DNA of 64,000 bases, from assembly GCF_028023675.1 (NCBI RefSeq), contig NZ_JAQIOZ010000005.1, positions 188,282-252,281 of the forward strand. The letters run 5' to 3'. The notes under the pieces were generated by a model. That model was not told the DNA's origin, searched no databases, and saw nothing but the letters and a program-made list of their open reading frames with translations. Numbering within the stretch: position 1 is the stretch's first letter; each line of letters starts with the position of its first letter. Below are positions 33,374-42,126 of this stretch, in pieces. The position numbers and the translations under genes are program-made. This DNA comes from Primorskyibacter aestuariivivens. GTDB taxonomy: Bacteria > Pseudomonadota > Alphaproteobacteria > Rhodobacterales > Rhodobacteraceae.

Positions 33374-35032
33374 ATGGCCGAGACATTCCGCATCACGCTG
33401 GCGCAGCTCAACCCCACGGTCGGTGACATCACCGGCAATGCAGCTTTGGCGCGCAAGGCATGGGAGGCCGGGCGCGACGCGGGTACAGACCTTGTTGCGC
33501 TGCCCGAGATGTTCATCACCGGCTACAACACCCAGGACCTTGTGATGAAACCGGCCTTTCACACCGCAGCCATCGAGGCGGTACAGCAGCTTGCCAGGGA
33601 TTGCGCGGACGGCCCGGCGCTGGCCATCGGCAGCCCCTGGGTCGAGGGGACGGAGCTTTACAACGCCTACCTGATCCTCAAGGGCGGCAAAATCTCGGCC
33701 ACTCAGATCAAGCATCACCTGCCCAATGAAACCGTGTTTGATGAAGTGCGCATCTTTGATGCCGGACCGCTGGGCGGACCTTATTCGGTGGGCAATACCC
33801 GGGTCGGCAGCCCGATCTGCGAAGATGCCTGGTACGAGGACGTGGCCGAGACCCATGCCGAGACCGGGGCGGAATTCCTGCTGGTGCCCAATGGTTCACC
33901 CTATTACCGGGGCAAGTTCGATGTGCGGCTGACCCATATGGTGTCGCGGGTGGTCGAGACGGGCCTGCCGCTGATTTACCTGAACCTCGTGGGCGGTCAG
34001 GATGATCAGGTTTTTGACGGTGGCACATTCGGCCTGAACGAACATGGCAAGCTGGCGTTCCAGATGCCGGTTTTCGAGGAAGAGATCGCCCACATCACGC
34101 TGGAAAATGACGGCGCGGGCTGGGGCATCCAGCCCGGTGAGATTGCCCATCACCCGGATGAATGGGAGCAGGATTACAATTGCATGGTGCTGTCATTGCG
34201 CGACTACATGGCCAAGACCGGGTTCAAGAAGGTGCTGCTGGGCCTGTCCGGCGGGATCGATTCCGCGCTTGTGGCGACCATCGCGGTGGATGCGCTGGGC
34301 GCGGAGAACGTGCGCTGCGTGATGCTACCGTCTGAATACACCTCGCAAGGGTCCCTGGACGATGCCGAGGCTTTGGCGAAGAACCTTGGTTGCCGCTACG
34401 ATTTCGCACCCATCGCCGAGGGGCGCGCGGCGATCACCAACACGCTGGCCCCGCTTTTTGAGGGGACCGAACCGGGCCTGACCGAGGAAAACATCCAGTC
34501 ACGCCTGCGCGGGCTCTTGCTGATGGCGCTGTCGAACAAGTTTGGCGAGATGCTGCTGACCACCGGCAACAAATCCGAGGTGGCCGTGGGCTATGCCACG
34601 ATCTATGGCGACATGGCGGGCGGCTACAACCCGATCAAGGACCTCTACAAGACGCGCGTGTTTGAGCAATGCCGCTGGCGCAATGCCAATCACCGCGACT
34701 GGATGAAAGGGCCGGGCGGCGCGGTGATCCCGGTGGAAATCATCGACAAGCCGCCCAGCGCCGAACTGCGCGAGGATCAGAAAGACAGCGATTCACTGCC
34801 CGATTATCCGGAACTGGACGCGATCCTTGATATTCTCGTCGATCAGGACGGTTCGATTGCCGATTGCGTGGCGGCGGGCTTTGACCGCGAGACTGCAAAA
34901 CGTGTTGAGCACCTGCTCTATATCAGTGAATACAAACGCTTTCAGTCCGCCCCGGGCACGCGCCTGACCAAACGCGCCTTCTGGCTCGACCGGCGCTATC
35001 CCATCGTGAACTGCTGGCGCGATCCGACTTGA
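33374..35032 (+). CDS. nadE: Glutamine-dependent NAD+ synthase
   Basis: Amidates nicotinate adenine dinucleotide to NAD+, using glutamine. 552 residues: N-terminal nitrilase-type glutaminase (about 1-260) with the Glu-Lys-Cys triad in LPEMFITGY, IKHHLPN and SPICEDAWYE; C-terminal synthetase with the PP-loop GLSGGIDSAL and GNKSEVAVGY. The fused form fits alphaproteobacteria. nadD at 6703 provides the preceding step. ATG 33374. Confidence 0.96.
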   Translation: MAETFRITLAQLNPTVGDITGNAALARKAWEAGRDAGTDLVALPEMFITGYNTQDLVMKPAFHTAAIEAVQQLARDCADGPALAIGSPWVEGTELYNAYLILKGGKISATQIKHHLPNETVFDEVRIFDAGPLGGPYSVGNTRVGSPICEDAWYEDVAETHAETGAEFLLVPNGSPYYRGKFDVRLTHMVSRVVETGLPLIYLNLVGGQDDQVFDGGTFGLNEHGKLAFQMPVFEEEIAHITLENDGAGWGIQPGEIAHHPDEWEQDYNCMVLSLRDYMAKTGFKKVLLGLSGGIDSALVATIAVDALGAENVRCVMLPSEYTSQGSLDDAEALAKNLGCRYDFAPIAEGRAAITNTLAPLFEGTEPGLTEENIQSRLRGLLLMALSNKFGEMLLTTGNKSEVAVGYATIYGDMAGGYNPIKDLYKTRVFEQCRWRNANHRDWMKGPGGAVIPVEIIDKPPSAELREDQKDSDSLPDYPELDAILDILVDQDGSIADCVAAGFDRETAKRVEHLLYISEYKRFQSAPGTRLTKRAFWLDRRYPIVNCWRDPT

Positions 35033-35074
35033 TAAGCCCCACTCGTGCGGGCATGCCCCGGTCTGCCGCGACCG

Positions 35075-35470
35075 TCACATCCACCACTGGTCGATGGTGG
35101 CGATATCTTCGTCGGACCAACCAAAGTGATGCGCCAGCTCATGCACATAGACATGCGCGACCAGATCGGCCAACGCCACATCCCCCCGGTCGCGCCATTC
35201 CGCCAGGATCGGCTCGCGAAACAGCCAGATCGTGTCCGGCCCCAACGGCTGATCGAACACGGATTTTTCGATCAGCGGGATGCCCTCGTACAGCCCGGTC
35301 AAGTCCAGCGGGTCGTCAATTCCCATCGCCCGCAGCATATCGCGCGGCGGCCAGTCTTCGATCCGCAGCGCCACATGCGACGCAGCCGCGCGATAAGGCG
35401 GCGGTAGCGCTGCAATTGCGTCATGTGCCAGCCGGTCGAATGTGGCTGTTAACGTGGCTTGATCTTCCAT
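35075..35470 (-). CDS. Small zincin metallopeptidase (DUF1025/MPN-type family)
   Basis: 131 residues with a HExxH zinc motif and third ligand region, VYVHELAHHFGWSDEDI, near the C-terminus. This is the metallopeptidase family of about 120-130 residues common in alphaproteobacteria; its biological substrate is unknown. ATG 35470 is the natural N-terminus (MEDQATLTATFDRLA), but AGGGG abuts the start codon, so the start is less sure. Cytoplasmic. Confidence 0.85.
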   Translation of the reverse strand: MEDQATLTATFDRLAHDAIAALPPPYRAAASHVALRIEDWPPRDMLRAMGIDDPLDLTGLYEGIPLIEKSVFDQPLGPDTIWLFREPILAEWRDRGDVALADLVAHVYVHELAHHFGWSDEDIATIDQWWM

Positions 35471-35619
35471 CCCCTGAATATGGGGACATATGGCGCCGGG
35501 AACAGGGGCTTTTTCTGTCGCAAATGACGCCCGGGGTCGGATTTCAACAAGCTCCCGGCGGCCAGCGCGGGCATGGGACAGGTCTCCGATCACCTCTCGG
35601 AACACCTGGGGCCATTGCC

Positions 35620-36168
35620 GTGCTGACATCTCATACCCTTCTTGACGCGTTCAGCCCGGATGAATGCGCGCGGCTTATTGCCATCGCCGGTCAGAGCAAA
35701 GCCTCGGATGCGGGACTGGTCGGGCAGCGCCGCGACCATAACCTGCGGCGCGCTGATCTGGTCTGGCTCGACGAGACGCCGGAAAACGATTGGGTCATGG
35801 ACCGGATCATCGCGCTGGTGCGAGAGGCCAACCGTGCGTTCGGCTTTGACCTCACCGAATTCGCCGAAAGCCCGCAGATCGCCCGCTACGGGGCCGAGGT
35901 GCAGGGGCATTTCGACTGGCATGCCGATATCGGCGATGGCCCGGTCGCGCAGCGGCGCAAACTGACCATGGTTGTGCAATTGTCGGATGAACACAGCTAT
36001 GAGGGCGGCACGCTGGAACTCATGCCCTCGGCTGCCATCCGCAGCGCCCCGCGCACCCTCGGCTCGGCCACGCTGTTTCCTGGGTTCATCCTGCACCGCG
36101 TCACCCCGGTCACGCGCGGCGAACGTCATTCGCTGACCACCTGGGCGCATGGCCCGGCCTTTCGCTGA
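35620..36168 (+). CDS. 2OG-Fe(II) oxygenase, prolyl-hydroxylase type
   Basis: 182 residues from GTG 35620, with TGGGG 7 nt upstream. The jelly-roll iron ligands are HFDWHADIG (HxD) and the distal His in ILHRVTPVTRG; the 2-oxoglutarate-binding Arg is in GERHSLTTW. Resembles the PKHD/PiuC-like group. Hydroxylates a small molecule or peptide, unknown which. The open frame upstream to 35029 is antisense to the metallopeptidase and is not coding. Confidence 0.83.
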   Translation: MLTSHTLLDAFSPDECARLIAIAGQSKASDAGLVGQRRDHNLRRADLVWLDETPENDWVMDRIIALVREANRAFGFDLTEFAESPQIARYGAEVQGHFDWHADIGDGPVAQRRKLTMVVQLSDEHSYEGGTLELMPSAAIRSAPRTLGSATLFPGFILHRVTPVTRGERHSLTTWAHGPAFR

Positions 36169-36218
36169 TCTGCAATCCGGGCTTGGTCCGTTACGGGGGC
36201 TGGCGTTAAACTGCGCGT

Positions 36219-36647
36219 ATGGCCACCAATAAAACCCAGCCGACCCAAACCCGCCCCGAGGATTTCATTGCCTCGGTTGCGCATCCCGTGCGCCGCGCTG
36301 ACGCCGAAACGCTCGATGCGCTGTTTCGCGAGGTCACCGGGTTTCAGCCGCGCATATGGGGGCCTTCGATCATCGGCTATGGCCAGTACCACTACCGCTA
36401 TGACAGCAGGCGCACGGGCGATTTCCTCGCCACCGGATTTTCGCCGCGCAAAGCCGGCCTGTCGATCTATATCATGCCCGGTTACGCGGATTTCAGTGAT
36501 ATCCTGTCCCGACTGGGCAAGCACAAGCTGGGAAAATCCTGTCTCTACGTGAACAAGATGGCGGATGTGGACACGGATGTTCTGGCGGAGCTGATCCGCG
36601 CCGGGCTCGACGATCTGGCCAAGCGCTGGCCGGTGCAGCCCACCTAG
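36219..36647 (+). CDS. DUF1801 (YdhG-like) protein
   Basis: 142 residues, with the DUF1801 pattern: FREVTGFQPRIWGPSIIGYG, then YHYRYDSRRTGDF and FSPRKAGLSIYI, ending with a helix rich in K. Cytosolic, function unknown; the fold is YdhG-like, related to iron-chaperone frataxin-like sheets. 50 nt after the oxygenase. Confidence 0.85.
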   Translation: MATNKTQPTQTRPEDFIASVAHPVRRADAETLDALFREVTGFQPRIWGPSIIGYGQYHYRYDSRRTGDFLATGFSPRKAGLSIYIMPGYADFSDILSRLGKHKLGKSCLYVNKMADVDTDVLAELIRAGLDDLAKRWPVQPT

Positions 36648-36695
36648 ACAATCGCGCCCTCATGTGGGAAAGGGCGATCCGAACAGGAGACCCCC

Positions 36696-38021
36696 ATGAC
36701 CACCACCCGTTTTGCCCCCTCGCCCACCGGCTATATCCATATCGGCAACCTGCGTACCGCGCTCTTCAACTACCTGATCGCGCGCAAGGCAGGGGGGCAG
36801 TTCATCCTGCGCATCGACGACACCGACCCGGAGCGGTCGAAAGAGGAATATGTCGACGCGATCAAACAGGATCTGGACTGGCTGGGCCTGCACTGGGACC
36901 GGGTGGAGCGGCAGTCCGAGCGGCTCGATCGCTACGAGGCCGCGGCAGAGAAGCTGCGCGAGATGGGCCGCTTCTACGAGGCGTTCGAGACACCCACCGA
37001 GCTGGACCTCAAGCGCAAGAAGCAACTGAACATGGGCAAACCGCCGGTCTATGACCGCGCCGCGCTGAACCTGTCAGAGGACGAGAAAGCGGCGCTGCGG
37101 TCCGAGCGCGGCCAGGGCGTCTGGCGGTTCAAGCTGGATCACGAACGCATCGAATGGACCGACGGCATCCTTGGCGACATCTCGATTGATGCGGCCTCGG
37201 TCTCGGACCCGGTGCTGATCCGGCAGGACGGGCAGATGCTTTATACGCTGGCCTCGGTGGTGGATGACACGGAAATGGGCGTGACCCATGTGGTGCGTGG
37301 CTCGGACCACGTCACCAACACCGCGACACAGATCCAGATCATCAAGGCGCTGGGCGGTACGCCGCCCGTCTTCGCGCACCATTCGCTGCTGACCGGCCCG
37401 CAGGGCGAGGCGCTGTCCAAACGTCTGGGCACGCTGGCGCTGCGTGATCTGCGCGAGAGCGGGGTGGAACCGATGGCTGTGCTGAGCCTGATGGCGCGGC
37501 TGGGGTCGTCCGATCCGGTCGAATTGCGCACCGAGATGGCGGAATTGATCGACGGGTTCGACCTGAGCCGCTTTGGCTCTGCGCCCACCAAGTTCGATGC
37601 CGAAGATCTCTACCCGCTGACCGCGCGTTACCTGCAAACGCTGGATTACACCAGCGTCAAGGACGAGATCGCCGCATTGGGTGTGCCAGACGCGCTGGCC
37701 GAACGGTTCTGGACCGTGACACGCGAAAACATCACCACAAAATCCGACCTCAAGGGCTGGTGGGAAATGTTCCGCGACGGCGCAGAGCCGGTGATCGACG
37801 CCGAAGACGCGGAGTTCGTGGCCGAGGCCATGGCGCTCCTGCCCGAAGGTCCGTTTGACGGCGACACCTGGGGGACATGGACAGGGGCGGTCAAGCAGGC
37901 CACCGGGCGCAAGGGACGCGGGCTTTTCATGCCGCTGCGCAAGGCGCTGACAGGTATGGAACGCGGGCCCGACATGTCCGATGTCATGCCGCTTTTGCAG
38001 GTGGTCAAGGCACGCGGCTAA
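36696..38021 (+). CDS. gltX: Glutamate--tRNA ligase
   Basis: Class I synthetase of 441 residues charging tRNA-Glu (and perhaps tRNA-Gln for transamidation). HIGH motif in SPTGYIHIGNLRTA at the N-terminus; KMSKS motif in EALSKRLG near residue 246; C-terminal anticodon-binding helices. Alphaproteobacteria usually have two gltX copies with split tRNA specificity; this is the shorter one. GGAG lies before ATG 36696. Confidence 0.95.
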   Translation: MTTTRFAPSPTGYIHIGNLRTALFNYLIARKAGGQFILRIDDTDPERSKEEYVDAIKQDLDWLGLHWDRVERQSERLDRYEAAAEKLREMGRFYEAFETPTELDLKRKKQLNMGKPPVYDRAALNLSEDEKAALRSERGQGVWRFKLDHERIEWTDGILGDISIDAASVSDPVLIRQDGQMLYTLASVVDDTEMGVTHVVRGSDHVTNTATQIQIIKALGGTPPVFAHHSLLTGPQGEALSKRLGTLALRDLRESGVEPMAVLSLMARLGSSDPVELRTEMAELIDGFDLSRFGSAPTKFDAEDLYPLTARYLQTLDYTSVKDEIAALGVPDALAERFWTVTRENITTKSDLKGWWEMFRDGAEPVIDAEDAEFVAEAMALLPEGPFDGDTWGTWTGAVKQATGRKGRGLFMPLRKALTGMERGPDMSDVMPLLQVVKARG

Positions 38022-38030
38022 GGACCGGCA

Positions 38031-38057
38031 GGCCGAATTTTCGTTGAAAATTCGGCC
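38031..38057. terminator. Stem-loop after gltX
   Basis: GGCCGAATTTTC and GAAAATTCGGCC form a perfect 12-bp stem with a GTT loop, 9 nt after the gltX stop. No T-run downstream. Confidence 0.6.
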
Positions 38058-38128
38058 CCTGGGAACTGCGCGCTTGAGCTTTTGATATGCCCATGCTTCG
38101 CTGCTCGCCTCACAAAGTGGAGCGGTGC

Positions 38129-39517
38129 ATGTCCGGGACCGAGGCCAAATTCCTGAGCGGATCGCTCTTTGCCCATGTGGCCCGGATGTCGCTTGCCGCG
38201 TCCCTGGGGCTCATGGCGGTCTTCGCGGTCGATTTCATCGACATGATCTTCATCTCCATGCTGGGCAAGGCAGAACTGGCCGCGGCCATCGGCTATGCCG
38301 GGGCCATCCTGTTTTTTACCGGCTCCTTCGGCATTGGCGTGGCGATTGCCACCGGGGCGCTGGTTGCACGGGCGCTTGGACAGGGTGACCGTGATCTGGC
38401 CCGCCGCCGGGCCACAAACGCGCTGGTCATCGGCTTTGGGCTGGGCGTGGTCTTTGCTGCTGTGATCTGGCTAAACATAAGCCCCCTTGTCAGCGCCCTG
38501 GGCGCCAGCGGTGAGACACGCGACCTGGCAGTGGGCTTCATGCAGATCATCCTGCCCTCCCTGCCCATCCTGCTGATCGGCATCGTCGGCGGCGCGATCC
38601 TGCGCGCCCATGGCGACGCGCGACGCTCGATGATGGTCATGATCATCGGCGGGGCGGTCAATGCGGCGCTGGACCCGGTGCTGATCTTTGGGCTGGAGTT
38701 GGATCTGACCGGGGCGGCGCTGGCCTCGATCGCGGCACGGATCACGATTGCCGTACTGGCCCTGCGCGCCATTGCGCGCCACCATGGCGGCTTTGACACC
38801 CCGCGACTGGCTTCGCTCAGGGCCGATTTCGGCGCGGTCATGACCATTGCCGGCCCGGCGGTTCTCACGCAACTGGCCACGCCAGTGGGGCAGGCCTACG
38901 TTACCCGCGCCATGGCGGAATACGGCGAAGAGGCCGTGGCCGGCATGGCGATTGTCGGACGGCTGATCCCGGTGGCCTTTGGCGTGCTTTTCGCGTTATC
39001 CGGCGCAGTCGGTCCGATTATTGGCCAGAACGCAGGCGCAGGCCGGGGCGATCGGGTCAAGGGCGCGCTCAGCGCGGCGTTGATCTTTACCGGTTTGGTG
39101 ACGGTCCTTGTTGCGGCGGTGCTCTTTGCCCTGCGCGGCCCGCTGGAGGCGCTGTTTCAACTGGAGGGCGCGGCGCGTGATCTGGTGTTCCTGTTTGCCG
39201 GTCCGCTGGCGCTTTTGTGGTTCTTTAACGGGGTGATCTTTGTCGGCAACGCGGCGTTCAACAATCTGGGCCGTCCATTCTATTCCACTTGGATCAACTG
39301 GGGCCGGCACACGCTCGGCACGATCCCCTTCGTCATGGTCGGGGCAACGCTGCTTGGAGCGCAGGGGGTGTTGATCGGACAGGCCGTGGGTGGCGTGGTT
39401 TTTGGCCTTTTGTCGCTGTGGCTGGCGTGGCGCGTGTCCAATACACCGCTGGCGGTGGAGCGGCCCATATTCACCCGGCGCGGTCGCCTGCTGGACATGT
39501 TCCTGGGCCGCAGGTAG
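38129..39517 (+). CDS. MATE-family efflux transporter
   Basis: 462 residues, twelve hydrophobic segments in two six-helix halves; NorM/DinF-type. The N-terminal half includes FAVDFIDMIFISMLG, the usual first-helix Asp stretch. Exports cationic drugs or metabolites against Na+ or H+. ATG 38129 has GGAG 7 nt upstream; the frame opens at 38087. Confidence 0.88.
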   Translation: MSGTEAKFLSGSLFAHVARMSLAASLGLMAVFAVDFIDMIFISMLGKAELAAAIGYAGAILFFTGSFGIGVAIATGALVARALGQGDRDLARRRATNALVIGFGLGVVFAAVIWLNISPLVSALGASGETRDLAVGFMQIILPSLPILLIGIVGGAILRAHGDARRSMMVMIIGGAVNAALDPVLIFGLELDLTGAALASIAARITIAVLALRAIARHHGGFDTPRLASLRADFGAVMTIAGPAVLTQLATPVGQAYVTRAMAEYGEEAVAGMAIVGRLIPVAFGVLFALSGAVGPIIGQNAGAGRGDRVKGALSAALIFTGLVTVLVAAVLFALRGPLEALFQLEGAARDLVFLFAGPLALLWFFNGVIFVGNAAFNNLGRPFYSTWINWGRHTLGTIPFVMVGATLLGAQGVLIGQAVGGVVFGLLSLWLAWRVSNTPLAVERPIFTRRGRLLDMFLGRR

Positions 39518-39520
39518 CGC

Positions 39521-40717
39521 TCAACCCGCGTTGGGTTGGCAGGCCTCAATCTGCCTGCGGGCTGCGTCCGACATGCTGTCGGAGGGGTGCTCGCACAGGT
39601 TACCCAAGGCCGCGTTCAACCGCCCCATCACATCGGGGTCGTCCGCACCGTCCCGAGCAATGGGCACAAGCGCCCGCTCCAGTAGCGTTCCCGCCGTATC
39701 CGGCGCGAGAAAGACCCGCGTAAAGCGGGCATCGGCATCGTCCACCCGGTCAAAGCCGTCCGGCACATCCTCCCACAACAGGCGTTCCAGCCGACCGATC
39801 ACCTCGATCGCGGTGCCCGGATCGTTCACGCCGGGCGACAGCGCGCGCTGCGCCGTTTCCGCCAACAACGTCAGCCCGAAACTCGCATCCTGATCAAAAC
39901 TGCGCACATCACCGATCTCGAAACAGCGGGCGGCACTGGCACAAAATTCCTCGTCCCGACTGGTGCTTTGGGCCAGCGGTTGACCGCGCAGGACATACTC
40001 ACCGGGGCTGCGGGTTACATAGACCAGCGCCTCTTCGCGCGCGGCTTTTTCATTCAGGCGCGCCATGTCGATAAACCGGATAAACCCGCTCTTGCGGGCC
40101 AGCACCTCTCCCACATCGGCGGGCATGACGCTGTCGTCACTCACACAACCGCCGCCAAGGCAGGGCAAGGAGGCACGCTCCTTTAACACCGCGCGGGTGC
40201 GCGCTTCGATCAGCCGCAAAGTGTGATCCATGCTGCCCAGCGACGACAGATGATCAATCCAGCGCAGGATGGCGATCACGATCAGCGCCACGACAACAAG
40301 CGTGATCACGAAGACCGCAACGGCCGCCTGGGGCGTGTAGAGCTCGGCATGAAACAGGATAACCGCGATCAGCGAAAACACGAAACCGCCAACAAATGTC
40401 GCCAATACGCTCTGTGTGACCGTGTCCTCCAACAACAGCCGGTAGACCCGAGGCGTGGCCGTCGAAGATGCGGTGCGATATGCGCTGACCATGACATTGA
40501 GCGAAAACGTGGTGACCGCCAGCATCCCCGAGGCAAGGATCGTGAGCACCGGCAGGATCGCCTCGCGTCCGAAACGATACTGCATCTCTTCGGGCACGAT
40601 GAATGACAAAAGCGGTGCAACTGCCAACGCCAGAAGCGAGCCCAGCGAAATCAGCGCAACGCGCACCCAGAGTATCCGCGACCAGCGCCGCAGCAGGACG
40701 ACCCAACGCGAAATCAT
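39521..40717 (-). CDS. DUF2254 membrane protein
   Basis: 398 residues: four hydrophobic segments in the first 150 residues, then a soluble domain of about 240 residues with EYVLRGQPLA and ARRALSPGVNDPGTA, the DUF2254 hallmark. Function unknown. ATG 40717 overlaps the preceding gene's stop by 4 nt (ATGA), so translation is coupled to it. Convergent with the MATE gene, 3 nt between stops. Confidence 0.85.
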   Translation of the reverse strand: MISRWVVLLRRWSRILWVRVALISLGSLLALAVAPLLSFIVPEEMQYRFGREAILPVLTILASGMLAVTTFSLNVMVSAYRTASSTATPRVYRLLLEDTVTQSVLATFVGGFVFSLIAVILFHAELYTPQAAVAVFVITLVVVALIVIAILRWIDHLSSLGSMDHTLRLIEARTRAVLKERASLPCLGGGCVSDDSVMPADVGEVLARKSGFIRFIDMARLNEKAAREEALVYVTRSPGEYVLRGQPLAQSTSRDEEFCASAARCFEIGDVRSFDQDASFGLTLLAETAQRALSPGVNDPGTAIEVIGRLERLLWEDVPDGFDRVDDADARFTRVFLAPDTAGTLLERALVPIARDGADDPDVMGRLNAALGNLCEHPSDSMSDAARRQIEACQPNAG

Positions 40718-41286
40718 GCGCTTGGCACCATGATGCGCGCCCCGATATCGGTCAGACAGTCACGAAACATCTCGCTCTGCTCGGCGGTGATACGCTGGTG
40801 GCGGGGATAGACCGGCGCGGCGCGATCATCCCGGATCGGCGCATCCCAGCCGTCGGTCGTGGCGATAAAGCCCACGACCCCGTCACGGCCGAACTGATGC
40901 AGATAGCCCTGCAGCACGGTTTCCAGATAGGACATGAGGATCGGATGATCGTCAGAGGGCGGGCCGTGGCGTTCGGGTGCGATGGCATAGATCGCAATAT
41001 CCAGCGGATGCGGAACCTCATGCTCGACCTGATGCGTGGCATTCAATCGCTCATAGGCATGTTCGCGCGCATCCAGCGCCGCCCAGTCCGATCCGGGCAC
41101 CGACGCGATCAGCCCGTCGATACGGCTGAGCGTGTCGGGCACGGCGGTCAGGAACGACACCTCGCGCAGCGATGTATGCCGCCACGCGCGTCGCCAGCCG
41201 CGAGCGCTCGCCGTGCGGGTATTTTCGAAATCATGGGTCGCGGTGTTCACCAGCGAGCCATAGCCAAAGAAAAACGGATCATTCAT
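40714..41286 (-). CDS. Gamma-glutamylcyclotransferase-like protein
   Basis: 190 residues starting MNDPFFFGYGSLVN, the YGSLxN substrate-binding loop of the GGCT fold. The catalytic Glu is likely in the AREHAYERL stretch. May act on gamma-glutamyl or other acylated amines. It is coupled by ATGA overlap to DUF2254 downstream and is divergent from the Rrf2 regulator, with a palindrome between. Confidence 0.8.
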   Translation of the reverse strand: MNDPFFFGYGSLVNTATHDFENTRTASARGWRRAWRHTSLREVSFLTAVPDTLSRIDGLIASVPGSDWAALDAREHAYERLNATHQVEHEVPHPLDIAIYAIAPERHGPPSDDHPILMSYLETVLQGYLHQFGRDGVVGFIATTDGWDAPIRDDRAAPVYPRHQRITAEQSEMFRDCLTDIGARIMVPSA

Positions 41287-41293
41287 GCTCCCA

Positions 41294-41322
41294 ATTTGAC
41301 TGGCTATTGATATATGTCAAAT
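41294..41322. promoter_or_regulatory. Inverted repeat between GGCT-like gene and Rrf2 regulator
   Basis: ATTTGAC (41294-41300) and GTCAAAT (41316-41322) form a perfect 7-bp inverted repeat, centres two helical turns apart, in the 92-nt divergent gap. A candidate operator for the Rrf2 protein encoded next to it. It does not resemble the published NsrR palindrome. Confidence 0.45.
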
Positions 41323-41378
41323 CCCTCTTTGATGCTTTCTGGCATAAGACTGCATCGGCCAATCGGAGGAGTTGCCCC

Positions 41379-41828
41379 GTGCGCGTGACCAAAAGAACGA
41401 ATATCGCCATTCGCGTGTTGATGTATTGCGCCGCCAATAATGACCGGCTGGTGACCAAAGCCGAAGTTGCCCAGCGCTGCAACGCGTCCGAAAACCACCT
41501 GGCGCAGGTGGTGAACCAGCTTGGCCAGCTTGGCTATCTCAAGACCCACCGTGGCCGCAATGGCGGGCTGGAACTGGGCCGCACGGCGGCCAATATCCGC
41601 ATTGGCGAAGTGTTCCGCGCGATGGAAGCGCCGGTGCCGCTGGCCGAGTGTTTTGCGGATGTGGACAATACCTGCCCGTTGGTCGATGCTTGTCGGCTGC
41701 GCATTGCCCTGGCGGACGCGGCCGAGGTGTTTTATGCCCATCTTGACGAGGTCACGCTGGATGCGCTGGTCTGTGACAATGACGCCTTGATGGATATCCT
41801 TGCCCCGGTGGAATGCAACCGCGCCTGA
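41379..41828 (+). CDS. Rrf2-family Fe-S transcription regulator (NsrR-like)
   Basis: 149 residues from GTG 41379, with GGAGG 9 nt upstream. Winged helix at the N-terminus (NIAIRVLMYCAANN, then SENHLAQVVNQLGQLG) and three Cys in ECFADVDNTCPLVDACRL, the cluster-binding loop of NsrR/IscR. NsrR senses nitric oxide through a 4Fe-4S cluster. No nitric-oxide gene is adjacent, so the symbol is not assigned. The glycine riboswitch begins 59 nt after its stop. Confidence 0.85.
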   Translation: MRVTKRTNIAIRVLMYCAANNDRLVTKAEVAQRCNASENHLAQVVNQLGQLGYLKTHRGRNGGLELGRTAANIRIGEVFRAMEAPVPLAECFADVDNTCPLVDACRLRIALADAAEVFYAHLDEVTLDALVCDNDALMDILAPVECNRA

Positions 41829-41887
41829 GCAGGCAAATTCAAGTTGCCAGCACGGTGCGCCATCGCATACAGTCTGCCCGACTCAGT

Positions 41888-42038
41888 GGGAGAACCGGAC
41901 CAACCGGTGCCGAAGGAGCAACCGCCCCGGAAACTCTCAGGCCACAGGACCGCTGGGACACAGACAACTCTGGAGAGATCCCGGCATCGCCCGGGGCGCC
42001 GAAGGGATAACGATCTCAGGCGGAAGGACAGAGGGGGC
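41888..42038 (+). ncRNA. Tandem glycine riboswitch
   Basis: Two glycine aptamers in series. The first contains GCCGAAGGAGCAACCGCC, then GAAACTCTCAGGC and AGGACCGC; the second contains GCGCCGAAGGGATAACGA, then TCTCAGGCGGAAGGACAGAG. These match the conserved cores of the family. They are joined by the usual short linker (about ACAACTCTGGAGA). It precedes gcvT and switches on the glycine cleavage operon when glycine is plentiful. Confidence 0.95.
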
Positions 42039-42049
42039 ATCACCAAGCT

Positions 42050-42079
42050 GGCCCATGGGCCGGCAAAGGGAGATGCCGG
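42050..42079 (+). promoter_or_regulatory. Expression platform of the glycine riboswitch
   Basis: GGCCCATGGGCC (42050-42061) can form one stem; CCGGCA (42060-42065) with TGCCGG (42074-42079) forms another that shares bases 42060-42061, so they exclude each other. The loop of the second holds AAAGGGAGA, the same string that precedes the gcvT start (about 42110-42118). It may be a decoy or a control element. No T-run, suggesting translational control. Confidence 0.45.
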
Positions 42080-42126
42080 GATGATCCATCATGCGGACAC
42101 ACCGGCCCGAAAGGGAGAATTGGGAC

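Noticed and set aside
35029-35619. N-terminal extension of the 2OG oxygenase frame
   Set aside because: Antisense to the zincin metallopeptidase and without any oxygenase feature.
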